This document shows, in pieces, positions 41,370 to 49,617 of a stretch of 64,000 nucleotides of DNA; within the stretch, counting starts at the first letter, position 1, and each line of letters starts with the position of its first letter. The position numbers and the translations under genes were made by a program. This DNA is from UBA8231 sp036011085 (lineage in GTDB: Bacteria; Latescibacterota; UBA2968; UBA8231), in the NCBI GenBank assembly GCA_036011085.1, contig DASCMS010000124.1, forward strand, positions 114,449 to 178,448, in the 5' to 3' direction. The notes under the pieces were generated by a model that had not been told where the DNA came from, searched no databases, and saw only the letters and a list, made by a program, of their open reading frames with translations.

Positions 41370-42458
41370 ATGCCGAGTCTAGTAGAACGCAGCAAGACCC
41401 TGTTTCCCACAGCCATCGTCGGATCCCTGCCACGACCCGACTACGTGCGTGAGATCGTGGTCGACGGCTGGCACGAAGAGGGTTGGGAGCGGCGGCTGGA
41501 TGCTGGTGTGGCGTACGCCGTCAGCGTGCAGGAAGCCGCCGGCATAGACGTGATCTCGGATGGCGAATGGCGTCGGGCCTCCTACATCGGCATCATCGCC
41601 GAGATGGCCCACGGATTCGAGTTGGGGTACGCCTCCGACGGTCGGCCCTGGACGGTCGTTACGGACCAGGTGTCAGCGAAGGCACCAGGAGTCATCGCCG
41701 CAGAGGTTGCCTTCGTCCGGGCTCGAACGGACCGTCTCATCAAGGCGACGCTGCCTTCTCCGGCGCTGTTGGCCGAGCGCATGTGGGATCCGGAGCGATC
41801 GGCCGAGATCTACCCGTCTCCCCGCGCTTTCGCCGAGGCGGTCGTACCTCTGCTGCGTAGCGAGGCGGCTCTTGTGGCGCAGGCGGGTGCCGACATGATC
41901 CAGGTGGACGACCCGCACCTGTGTCTGCTCGTCGACCCGGAGGTGCGGGCCCAGTACGACGACGAGTGGGACGGGGCAGATGCCGAAGGGGAGTTCTCCG
42001 CCGACATGGACAACGAAGTTCTGGCCGATGTCGGCGACCAGGTCGTGCGCGCCGTCCATCTGTGCCGCCGCGCCGGCGCCCGGGTTCGCGGGGAAGCCTA
42101 TCACTCAGGTGACTACGGCCACATCGTCAAAGATCTTGCCCGCCTCGAGACCGACCACCTCACGCTGGAGTTCACCAGCCCCGGATCCGGTGACGTCGAG
42201 GTCCTCGGCCAGCTGCCCGATGATCTCGAGATCGGCCTGGGCTGTATCAGTGTACATCCCGGTGAGGTGGATGACGTGGAGACAATCGTCGAACGGGTGG
42301 AGCAGGCTGTGGAGATCGTCGGCGCCGAGCGCATCGCCCTCAATCCCGACTGCGGCTTCGCGCCGGGATCGGCGGCGAGGGTGGATCTGGACGAGGTGTA
42401 TCAGAAGCTGCGGAATCAGGCGGAGGCCGCCAAAAGGCTGCGCGAGATCTATTCGTAG
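41370..42458 (+). CDS. MetE-like (cobalamin-independent methionine synthase C-domain) protein
   Basis: A 362-aa TIM barrel related to the C-terminal half of MetE. It begins with PTAIVGSLPRPDYVREIV. Likely zinc-ligand regions are HLCRRAGARVRGEAY (His/Cys) and LNPDCGFAPG (Cys), with QVDDPHLC near 185. Stand-alone proteins of this kind are found in sugar- and vitamin-related clusters; methyl donor and acceptor are unknown. The last five codons and the stop lie in the left arm of a long inverted-repeat element. The interval 41276-41369 holds no gene. Confidence 0.87.
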   Translation: MPSLVERSKTLFPTAIVGSLPRPDYVREIVVDGWHEEGWERRLDAGVAYAVSVQEAAGIDVISDGEWRRASYIGIIAEMAHGFELGYASDGRPWTVVTDQVSAKAPGVIAAEVAFVRARTDRLIKATLPSPALLAERMWDPERSAEIYPSPRAFAEAVVPLLRSEAALVAQAGADMIQVDDPHLCLLVDPEVRAQYDDEWDGADAEGEFSADMDNEVLADVGDQVVRAVHLCRRAGARVRGEAYHSGDYGHIVKDLARLETDHLTLEFTSPGSGDVEVLGQLPDDLEIGLGCISVHPGEVDDVETIVERVEQAVEIVGAERIALNPDCGFAPGSAARVDLDEVYQKLRNQAEAAKRLREIYS

Positions 42459-42672
42459 TCCATGGTCGCGGCGTTTGGTGGCACTCCGGGCGCTGGCCGT
42501 TCGGACCGATCGTCCGGGTCACGACGGCCTGCTGAGGCCGCGTCCCTGCGGCCACAGCAGGCATGCGCCGTCCATGGCGCAGGCCCCTTCGGGGCCTGAT
42601 ATCGTGACCCGGCCGGCCCGAACGGATGCGCCCTCCGTGCCACCAAACGCCGCGCCTCCCCGCATAGATCTC
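42444..42672. repeat. 229-bp inverted-repeat element with nested hairpins
   Basis: Ends are GAGATCTAT (42444-42452) and its complement ATAGATCTC (42664-42672). Inward, GCGTTTGGTGGCAC (42471-42484), GGGCGC, CCGTTCGG and CCGGGTCACGA (42514-42524) each recur inverted on the right at matching positions (TCGTGACCCGG 42602-42612, GTGCCACCAAACGC 42637-42650). Arms are about 80 bp, with mismatches and small indels. The centre holds two tighter hairpins: CCTGCTGAGGCCGC/GCGGCCACAGCAGG (42528-42561, 13 of 14 pairs) and CAGGCCCC/GGGGCCTG (42580-42598, loop TTC). It carries no gene. The left end includes the stop of the MetE-like gene. It looks like a MITE or large palindromic unit. Confidence 0.75.
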
Positions 42673-42742
42673 ACTTGATGGAAACAGAAATCCCCACCCC
42701 GCCACCCAGGAAAGCACCGCTGGCCTCCGCTGCGGCAGCGCG

Positions 42743-44041
42743 TTACTCCTCAGTCGGCAGTCGGCGTAGCCACACCTTGATCTGGGCTCGGGTCGGGGTG
42801 CGACCTGGGGCTTCGGTCTGCTGCAGGGTCTGCCACAACTCCTCGACCGTGCGATCCTGCAATTGACTCAGGCTGGTGATACCGGCGGCGGCCAGGCGGT
42901 TGCCGTAGGTGGTGCCGATGCCCTGGTGCAGGTAGAGGGCGGTGATTCGGGCGAGTGAGCCCTCTTCGTCAGGCTTGAGGATTGCCTGCAGATCTTTCCA
43001 GGTGCCGGCGCTGCCCCAGCCGACCAGCTGGGTCAGATGGGTGACGCCGGCGCTTGCCAACGCGGCTTGCTGGTTGCCTGTCAATGGCAGCACATCGGCG
43101 ACTCGGGGTGTGCGTGATGTGACGATGACGCGGTCGACGGCGACGTATCCCGAGACTGAGATCAGCATTGCGATGGTGATCGCAACGACAAAGGTCAGCG
43201 GCCCACGCGCAGGTCCACGTTGTGTGAGTGCACCGAAGGCTGGGGCCAGGCGGTACCAGACAAGCAGCCGGTAGGCACAGGCGCACTCCAGGGCGAAGGG
43301 CGGGAAGCCGACGAAGCCGAGCAGAGGCATCTCGAACAGTTTCCACTCGTCGAATCCCGGCACGGTATAGATCCACCTGGCGCGCGCCCAGAAGTTGAAG
43401 AACTCCCAGAAGCCGCCGGCCATGCCCCCGGCCAGGAGCATGCGCAGTGTCGGTCCGATCTCACCGCGCTGCCACTGGCGGAGCCAGCCGTCGATACCGC
43501 AGCGATAGCTGATCGGTGCCAGCACCAGGGCGGTGACTCCCCAGATCAACAGGTAGAAGTGCTCCGGGTCAGTCAGGCACAGGGCGAGGAAGACCAGGCC
43601 CGTCAATTGCAGACCCATGAGCCGGGCAGTCGTGATCCGGACCGGTCGTACACGCACTGAAGTCAGTACGCCCTGCGTCCCGAGCCAATGATCGATCCAG
43701 AACACTCCCGGCAGCACGGTGCCGAAGGCCAGCACGGTACCCACGCACCGTGCGATGTCGTGATCGGTGACCAGCACGTAGTGCCAGTTGTGCAGACGCA
43801 GGTTGGCCAGCTCGTAGAGGAACCAGTTGACGGCAGACCACAACACCAGACAGGCGAAGGGGGCGGCGCCGAGACGCGCGATCAGCGAACGGCCTTCCGA
43901 GCGAGCGATGAGTCGATCGAAGGTGTAGATCAGCCCGACCCAGGCAAAACAGAAAAAGAAGGTGGCCACCGGCTCGAGGCCGAGAGCCGCCAGGCAGAAG
44001 AAACCGCCCAGCCACGCCACGCCCAGGGCTATCGACCACAT
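42743..44041 (-). CDS. multi-TM protein with C-terminal helix-hairpin-helix domain
   Basis: A 432-aa membrane protein. About ten hydrophobic segments (near 5-22, 25-45, 60-82, 100-118, 140-160, 163-182, 205-225, 240-260, 285-305) precede a soluble C-terminal domain of about 120 residues with two HhH-like units: ALASAGVTHLTQLVGW and NRLAAAGITSLSQLQ (the DUF4332-like pattern). Such C-terminal HhH domains after TMs are unusual. The start is 33 bp from the stop of the upstream esterase-like pseudogene. Function unknown. Confidence 0.78.
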   Translation of the reverse strand: MWSIALGVAWLGGFFCLAALGLEPVATFFFCFAWVGLIYTFDRLIARSEGRSLIARLGAAPFACLVLWSAVNWFLYELANLRLHNWHYVLVTDHDIARCVGTVLAFGTVLPGVFWIDHWLGTQGVLTSVRVRPVRITTARLMGLQLTGLVFLALCLTDPEHFYLLIWGVTALVLAPISYRCGIDGWLRQWQRGEIGPTLRMLLAGGMAGGFWEFFNFWARARWIYTVPGFDEWKLFEMPLLGFVGFPPFALECACAYRLLVWYRLAPAFGALTQRGPARGPLTFVVAITIAMLISVSGYVAVDRVIVTSRTPRVADVLPLTGNQQAALASAGVTHLTQLVGWGSAGTWKDLQAILKPDEEGSLARITALYLHQGIGTTYGNRLAAAGITSLSQLQDRTVEELWQTLQQTEAPGRTPTRAQIKVWLRRLPTEE

Positions 44042-44074
44042 GCTAATCCTCGAACCGCTCGAAGCCGTGCGGTT

Positions 44075-45611
44075 CTACCGCAGCGGCCCCCGGGCCCTGT
44101 CGACGAGTTCTGTCGGTGCGGACAGCCGCAACAGGTCGGGGATGTCGAACTCGGCCAGCAAGCCGAAACAGAACAGCTCGGAGTGGTTCGCATAACTGAT
44201 GGGGAGATCGATGAGGCGGTCGAGGGAGTCGAAGGCGGCGTATGTCGTGAGACTGACAAATCGTGACGGCTCCAGTGCCGCCGCCAGCTGTGCCACCACC
44301 GGCATGGATTTGCCGCCTGCCCGCAGGTGAACGACAGGACACCTGTAGCTCCGAGACGCCCACATGGCCACCGCCAGCAACTGCGCCGTCAGGATTCCAA
44401 GGGGGCGCTCACCGGCGCAGGCCAGCAGCATGGGTTCCTGAAACGTCGTAGCTGCCTCTCCCGTACCAAAGAGGTCGACGGCGAGTATGCGTCGTCCCGA
44501 CTCCACGCCCGCCAGGCTGGCGGTTCCCGGGCGGCCTTCGTCACTGATGACGATCTCCAGGCCACCCCGCGCGCCGGCTGCCGGTGAGAGGCAGGTCGCC
44601 GGTATCTGCCACGGGCCCACAGTGAGGACGTAGCTCTGGCAGGTCATGCCACCGCGTCGTGTTTCAGCACCCTTCTTTGCCGACATCACCCGGTCATAGC
44701 CCGGCAACCGCAGCAGTCGTCGCAGCCGCCTGCGGGCTGCCGCCGGAGGCTGTCCACGTCGCCGCTCCCGTTGTCGACGAATCTGCTGCAGCCTTCCCAA
44801 CGCCAGCGAATGCAATGTGGCATTGTCTGCCGGCAGTCCGACGGTCAGCTCGGCTTCGCTGCGCAACTCATCGACAAAGGGAAGATCATCCTCGGGCGTG
44901 TCGAGGTCGAAGTGCTTGTTCAGGAAGCGGTAGAGCTGGCTGCGGTTGTCGCGCTCGTAGTTATGCGTGCCTGGATCGACGTTGTCGTACAATTCCAGTC
45001 GATCGCCTGCCCCGAGCAATTCAAAGACCTTGCGCGCCGGGCGGTAGATGGACACGCGGGTGCGTTTCGTCTGGAAGCAGCAGTCGTCGTGACGATTGTA
45101 GATCAGCAAAGTGGGTTGCGGATCGGCGTGGCGATGGTCCAGCAGGGCGTCGAGGCCGCGCTTCATCAGCAGGTAGAACACGCCGATGCCGGCCATGCCG
45201 CAGAGATCGAGCAGGGCGATGCGCAGATGCTCCACATCGGCGCGCAACTCGCCCATGCCGATGAATTCGGTGTTCAGCGCCAGCATGCCACGCTTGGCCA
45301 GGTTGATGCAGCGCGCCTGCTTGTAGTCCATCGCCTTGCCACCGGCGTGGTGACCATTCGGGTTGAGGACGGCGGGGACCTTGCCGCGCAGCGATGTGGG
45401 CTCATAGAGCAGAGCCGGCACCCAAAGGCCAGGATATCCTTCGTAGCGGAGCTTGCGAATTCGATATCCCTCGCCTCCGGCAATCGTGCCGCGCCCAGGC
45501 TGCCGCTGTCGTCGGTGCTTCGAGGCGGGGGAGACGTTCGTCGAGCATGTGCAGCCACGCGTTGCGGGCGGTGTTGCGTCCCAGCAGTTTTCGCTGCAGC
45601 GATCGTTGCAT
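44075..45611 (-). pseudogene. acetyl-xylan-esterase-like alpha/beta hydrolase, decayed
   Basis: Two frames carry one family. The N-terminus MQRSLQRKLLGRNTARNAWL, then LDERLPRLEAP is at 45611-45480. The main frame, from about 45475, continues GGEGYRIRKLRYEGYPGLWV, then PALLYEP and ALNTEFIGMGEL. A frameshift lies between them near 45475, and the linker is shorter than I recall for the family. In the body HADPQ is followed at once by PTLLIYNRHDDCCF, where intact relatives have about 65 residues with the GxSxG nucleophile. No such Ser motif occurs. The C-terminal His region is intact (VDPGTHNYERDN). Catalysis is probably lost. Confidence 0.7.
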
Positions 45612-45619
45612 GGTGGACC

Positions 45620-46405
45620 TCAACTGGCTGAAGGCGCGTAGAGTGCCGGGCGCAGGTCTTGCAGATGTGATGTCGGGGACTGGCGGACCTGGTCCACCTC
45701 CGCCAGATCGATGGTGGTGACGGCTACGGCATCGATGTCGCCGACCTTGTCGCACAGGACACGGCCACCCGGGCCGGTGATCAGGCTCTGCTGAGGATGG
45801 GTGAAGGCGATGAAGATCTCACTCTCGAAAGCGCGAGTGCGCATCATGGCGGTGTTGAAGTCACCCATCATGCCATAGGTGGGGTTGAGGATGACCCGGG
45901 CGCCTTGCAGAGCGAGGCTGCGCACCGTTTCGGGCCAGCGTCGATCAGCGCAGATGAGGACGCCGAACGTTCCGAAGTCGGAATCGAATACCGGGAGTCG
46001 GTCTCCGGCGACGTACTTGTGGTCGTGGCTCTGCAGGTGGGTCTTGTCGTAGAGACCGGCCAGGGCGCCGTCGCGATTGAAGAGCAACGCCGTGTTGGCG
46101 CCACGGTCACCGACGATGCGGGTACAACCGAACAGGAGCCAGGCCTGATGGTCACCAGCCCAGGCGCCGAGCACGTCCGTGTAGACCGAGTCGTCAGGGT
46201 CGATGGCGGCGGCACGAATGTCGTCGGCATCGGTTCGGGCATCGGCGGCGAGGTAGCCGTCGAGGAAACTCTCCGATGTGATGACGACGTCCGGCCGGTG
46301 ACGGGCGGCGACATCGAGCAGGTGAAGGAGGCGGTCAAAATTGCCATCCGCATTGCGGCGCTGGGGTACGGCGCGAATCTGGGCGATCGTCAGACGGCAG
46401 GCCAT
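45620..46405 (-). CDS. nitrilase-superfamily carbon-nitrogen hydrolase
   Basis: A 261-aa C-N hydrolase with the catalytic triad E45 (ITSESFLDGY), K121 (YDKTHLQ) and C152 (VLICADRRWPE). ATG 46405 is used because the opening strand CRLTIAQIRAVP is then at the N-terminus. The gene diverges from the histidine phosphatase within 35 bp and lies 8 bp upstream of the esterase-like gene. The substrate (amide or nitrile) is unknown. Confidence 0.9.
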   Translation of the reverse strand: MACRLTIAQIRAVPQRRNADGNFDRLLHLLDVAARHRPDVVITSESFLDGYLAADARTDADDIRAAAIDPDDSVYTDVLGAWAGDHQAWLLFGCTRIVGDRGANTALLFNRDGALAGLYDKTHLQSHDHKYVAGDRLPVFDSDFGTFGVLICADRRWPETVRSLALQGARVILNPTYGMMGDFNTAMMRTRAFESEIFIAFTHPQQSLITGPGGRVLCDKVGDIDAVAVTTIDLAEVDQVRQSPTSHLQDLRPALYAPSAS

Positions 46406-46440
46406 GGCGGCGTAATATATATTGGTAAGGAGACCGATCC

Positions 46441-47001
46441 ATGACGACGACGATCTATCTGTTGCGCCACGGCGAAGTGCACAATCCACAAGGGGTCATC
46501 TACGGGGCCCTTCCCGGGTACCGGCTGAGCGAATTCGGACGTGCCGAAGTCAACATCGCGGCAGAGACTCTGGCCGCTCACAGCCCTTTCGACGCACTGA
46601 TCGCCTCTCCCCTCGAGCGAGCGCAGGAATCTGCGGCGATCGTCGGTCGACGGCTGGAGCTGACGCCTGTGGTAGAACCGCGGTTGGCAGAGACCGAGGT
46701 CACCGGCTATCAGGGGCAGCCCTTTTCCGCCTTGCCGAGCCCTTACATCACCGAGGATGGCGTGCGGGGAATCGAGGGTGCCGCGTCGATGCGGGCTCGG
46801 ATGATCGACTGGGTAGCTTCTGCGCGGCAGCACGAACGTGTCATCGCCGTGTCGCACCGCGATCCGATCGCCGTGTTGCTGCTGCACTGGATGGGAGCCG
46901 GGCTGGCGCGCCTCGGCGAGTTGACCGTGCCCACCGGCTCACTGCATGAAGCGCGCCTGGATGGCGGGGGGGTCGAGTTGAGCGGACCTGCGGTGGGGTG
47001 A
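46441..47001 (+). CDS. histidine phosphatase (phosphoglycerate mutase-like)
   Basis: A 186-aa member of the RHG branch: LLRHGEVHNPQG gives R9-H10-G11. The second catalytic His is in VIAVSHRDPI near residue 140, and E-T-E-V near 84 supplies the acid. Shorter than typical phosphoglycerate mutase, closer to CobC/SixA-size broad-specificity phosphatases. The preceding 35 bp to the divergent nitrilase gene are AT-rich (TAATATATATT) and contain GGAG 8 bases before the ATG. Confidence 0.9.
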   Translation: MTTTIYLLRHGEVHNPQGVIYGALPGYRLSEFGRAEVNIAAETLAAHSPFDALIASPLERAQESAAIVGRRLELTPVVEPRLAETEVTGYQGQPFSALPSPYITEDGVRGIEGAASMRARMIDWVASARQHERVIAVSHRDPIAVLLLHWMGAGLARLGELTVPTGSLHEARLDGGGVELSGPAVG

Positions 47002-47023
47002 ACCGGGGCGGGCTTAACAGAAA

Positions 47024-47052
47024 CCGGGCGCCGACATATTGCCGGCGCCCGG
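47024..47052. terminator. terminator-like hairpin between convergent genes
   Basis: CCGGGCGCCG and CGGCGCCCGG form a perfect 10-bp stem with a 9-base loop (acatattgc) between the phosphatase gene and the convergent 66-aa gene. No T-tract is visible on either side, so bidirectional termination is likely but unproven. Confidence 0.55.
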
Positions 47053-47082
47053 AAGAGCAACCTGTACCTTGCTGCTCGCGCC

Positions 47083-47283
47083 CTACTTGTTGGAGCGCTT
47101 CAGCACGGGAAGACCATTCTTGCTCTCGGCCACTTCGTAGCCATCGGGAACGGCGTCGATCGCACCTTCTTTGGCTTCTTTACCGAAGAAGTAGATGGTT
47201 TGCGAGTTCCCGTTCTTCAACTGCGTTGTACGCTGATGCAGGATGTACGCCTTCCCCTTGGAATTCGTAAAGGAAAACGGCAT
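47083..47283 (-). CDS. 66-aa conserved small protein
   Basis: Sequence opens MPFSFTNSKGKAYILHQR, then QTIYFFGKEAKEGAIDAVP and ends GLPVLKRSNK. I recognise the type as a short conserved protein found in many phyla (pattern FTNSKGKxYxLH, IYFF, DAVP, GLPVLK) with no known function. No signal peptide or TM. GGAG lies 9 bases before the ATG. The gene is a single unit. Confidence 0.82.
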   Translation of the reverse strand: MPFSFTNSKGKAYILHQRTTQLKNGNSQTIYFFGKEAKEGAIDAVPDGYEVAESKNGLPVLKRSNK

Positions 47284-47384
47284 GTGGAGGACTCCTTTCG
47301 TGGAGTGACAGTTGCCGGCTCGTGGATTCCGGCATTGGCAGGGTCTTCGATTCGTCTCAGCAATAATACCGATATTCCCGAAAC

Positions 47385-47414
47385 TTGGCCATGTACCTCT
47401 TCACCTTGTACAAT
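47385..47414 (+). promoter_or_regulatory. promoter of the 47.4-55.6 kb operon
   Basis: TTGGCC at 47385-47390, an 18-base spacer and TACAAT at 47409-47414, 32 bp before the GTG at 47447. The sequence is near consensus for a housekeeping sigma factor. The interval 47284-47384 shows no gene. Confidence 0.5.
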
Positions 47415-47446
47415 CCATCGGACCCCAAACCCCCTCGAGAATCTCC

Positions 47447-48232
47447 GTGACCGACATCCCCGAAGCTCTGCCCGCCGCCGAGAATCCCTTCGGCGGCATC
47501 CTGCCAAAACCGGAAACACTCGACGCCGATCCGACTCGATTCGCCGTCCGTCTGCAGCACTCCCTCGACAGCTGGCGGGATGACGGCTACCGAGTCGTCT
47601 GGCTCGAGGTGCCGATCGAGCGCGCCACTCTGATCCCGGTGGCCGTGGCCGCCGGCTTCGGTTTTCACCACAGCAATTCCGAGTATCTCATGCTGACCCT
47701 ACAGCTGGAAGCTGGAGCCTTCGTGCCTGCCTACTCTTCGCACTACATCGGTGCTGGAGGAGTAGCCATCAACGATGATGATGAACTGCTCGTCGTGCGC
47801 GAGCGCTTCCACCGGGACCCGAAAAGGCCGCCCCGCTTCAAGCTGCCCGGCGGCGCGCTGCACGAAGGTGAGCATCTGGCGGAGGGTGTGGTGCGGGAGG
47901 TATTGGAGGAGACGGGAGTGCAGACTCGTTTTGACGCCCTTGTCTGCTTCCGCCACTGGCACGGGTACCGGTACGGAAAATCCGACATCTATTTCGTCTG
48001 TCGACTCAAACCGCTGAGTGCCCGGATCACGATCGAGGAGGAGGAAATCGCCGAGAGTCGCTGGATGCCGGTGCAGGAGTATCTCGATGCGGAGCAAGTG
48101 AGCGGCTTCAACAAGCAGATCGTACTCGCTGCGCGCGATTCCACCGGATTCTCGTCTACGGACATCGAAGACCACGACGACAAATCCAGGTTCGAGTTCT
48201 TCATGCCGTCACCGGACGCCCCGCAGGCCTGA
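47447..48232 (+). CDS. Nudix hydrolase (Nudix-6/NUDT6-like)
   Basis: A 261-aa protein. The Nudix box is GGALHEGEHLAEGVVREVLEETGV in two quoted halves (GGALHEGEH and REVLEETGV), near residue 130-153, matching G-x5-E-x7-R-E-U-x-E-E-x-G-U. An N-terminal domain of about 110 residues (VRLQHSLDSWRDDGYRVVWL) fits the Nudix-6-like extension of NUDT6 relatives. The start is GTG at 47447, 32 bp after the -10. The last bases overlap the sulfatase start (TGATG). Confidence 0.85.
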   Translation: MTDIPEALPAAENPFGGILPKPETLDADPTRFAVRLQHSLDSWRDDGYRVVWLEVPIERATLIPVAVAAGFGFHHSNSEYLMLTLQLEAGAFVPAYSSHYIGAGGVAINDDDELLVVRERFHRDPKRPPRFKLPGGALHEGEHLAEGVVREVLEETGVQTRFDALVCFRHWHGYRYGKSDIYFVCRLKPLSARITIEEEEIAESRWMPVQEYLDAEQVSGFNKQIVLAARDSTGFSSTDIEDHDDKSRFEFFMPSPDAPQA

Positions 48233-49617
48233 TGGCACAACGCCCCAATCTGCTGTTGCTCATGACGGACCAGCAGCGCGCCGACGCCATGGGCTGCGCT
48301 GGCGGCTGGGTGCGTACCCCCAATCTCGATCGTCTGGCTGACGAAGGTGTGCGGTTCACCAACTGCGTGACCAATTCTCCGGTCTGCATTCCGGCGCGCC
48401 TGAGCCTGGCCACCGGCCTGTATCCGCACAATACGTGGGTATGGGACAACCAGGGGCACACCCTCGATCCGGAAACACCTACGTGGATGAAGGCGGTGCG
48501 CGACGCCGGGTACCGCACCTCGCTGTTCGGCAAGACCCACCTGCATCCGCATACCGGTGACCTGCGGGAGCGGGAGTCGCTGATGCACGTCTACGGCCTC
48601 GATGACGTCGACGAGATCGGCGGCCCACGGGCGAGTGCCAGGGTGCTGTCGCACATGACGGCACGATGGCAGGAGCTGGGACTGTGGGAGTCCTATCGTG
48701 AGGACATGAACGACCGTTTTGCCACGAAACCGCATGTGGCCCGTCCGTCCCCGCTTCCCTCTGATGAATACGCCGACGTCTACGTCGGCCGTCGCGCGCG
48801 GGAGTATCTGTCCTCGTACGAACGAGCCGAGCCCTGGTGCTGCTGGGTGAGCTTCGGCGGCCCCCACGAGCCCTGGGACACACCCGAGCCGTATGCCAGC
48901 GCCAGCGATCCGGCCCACATGCCGGACGCTGCACCCCTGCCGGAATGGACTCGCGACGACAGCCGACCCCGGGGGTATCTACATCAACGGCTGGCAGAGC
49001 CACCCGACCTCGAGCCGGGAGATGTGGCCGCCATGCGGGCCAACTACGCCGGCAATGTGGCTCTCATCGACGAGCAGATCGGCGGGATTCTGCAGGCTGT
49101 CGAGGCCCGGGGTGAACTGGACAACACAGTCATCCTCTTCACCTCCGATCACGGCGAGTTGAATGGCGACTTCGGCCTCATCTACAAGAGCGTGTTGCTC
49201 GACGGCGCCGCCCGCGTGCCATTGATCGTGCGGACACCGGCTACAGCACGTTCCGGTGGCGGGACGACGGACACACCCGCCGAGTGGATGGATGTGGGTG
49301 CGACGTTGGCCGAGGCGGCGGGAATCAGCCTGGAGTACACGCAGTTTGCCCGTTCCCTGCTGCCGAGTGTGGCCGATGGTGCGATGTCGCACAGACGCGA
49401 GGCGTTCTGTGAGCACCAGGGCGAAGTGATGCTGTTCGACGAGCAATGGAAGGGAACGATCAATCGCGACGGGCAGCTGTACATGCTGATCGATCGCGCT
49501 GCCGATCCGCTGGAGCAGGACAACCTGGCCGGGACGGGTCGCGCCGACACGGTCGAACACGACATCCGTCAGCGCATCCTCGAGCACCTGGTGCGCACGC
49601 AGGTCCACAGGAAGTGA
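48232..49617 (+). CDS. type I sulfatase
   Basis: A 461-aa sulfatase with the nucleophile motif CIPAR, Cys52, in SPVCIPARLSLATG. Metal ligands: D13 in LLMTDQQR and LFTSDHGELNGDFG near 300. There is no signal peptide. It starts in TGATG with the Nudix stop, and its own stop overlaps the TPR-protein start (GTGA). It would release sulfate from a substrate shared with the FAD oxidoreductase and TIM-barrel protein downstream; that link is inference. Confidence 0.92.
   Translation: MAQRPNLLLLMTDQQRADAMGCAGGWVRTPNLDRLADEGVRFTNCVTNSPVCIPARLSLATGLYPHNTWVWDNQGHTLDPETPTWMKAVRDAGYRTSLFGKTHLHPHTGDLRERESLMHVYGLDDVDEIGGPRASARVLSHMTARWQELGLWESYREDMNDRFATKPHVARPSPLPSDEYADVYVGRRAREYLSSYERAEPWCCWVSFGGPHEPWDTPEPYASASDPAHMPDAAPLPEWTRDDSRPRGYLHQRLAEPPDLEPGDVAAMRANYAGNVALIDEQIGGILQAVEARGELDNTVILFTSDHGELNGDFGLIYKSVLLDGAARVPLIVRTPATARSGGGTTDTPAEWMDVGATLAEAAGISLEYTQFARSLLPSVADGAMSHRREAFCEHQGEVMLFDEQWKGTINRDGQLYMLIDRAADPLEQDNLAGTGRADTVEHDIRQRILEHLVRTQVHRK

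Noticed and set aside
47291..47306. ACTCC/GGAGT hairpin masking the Shine-Dalgarno of the 66-aa gene
   Set aside because: Five base pairs is too weak to claim control.
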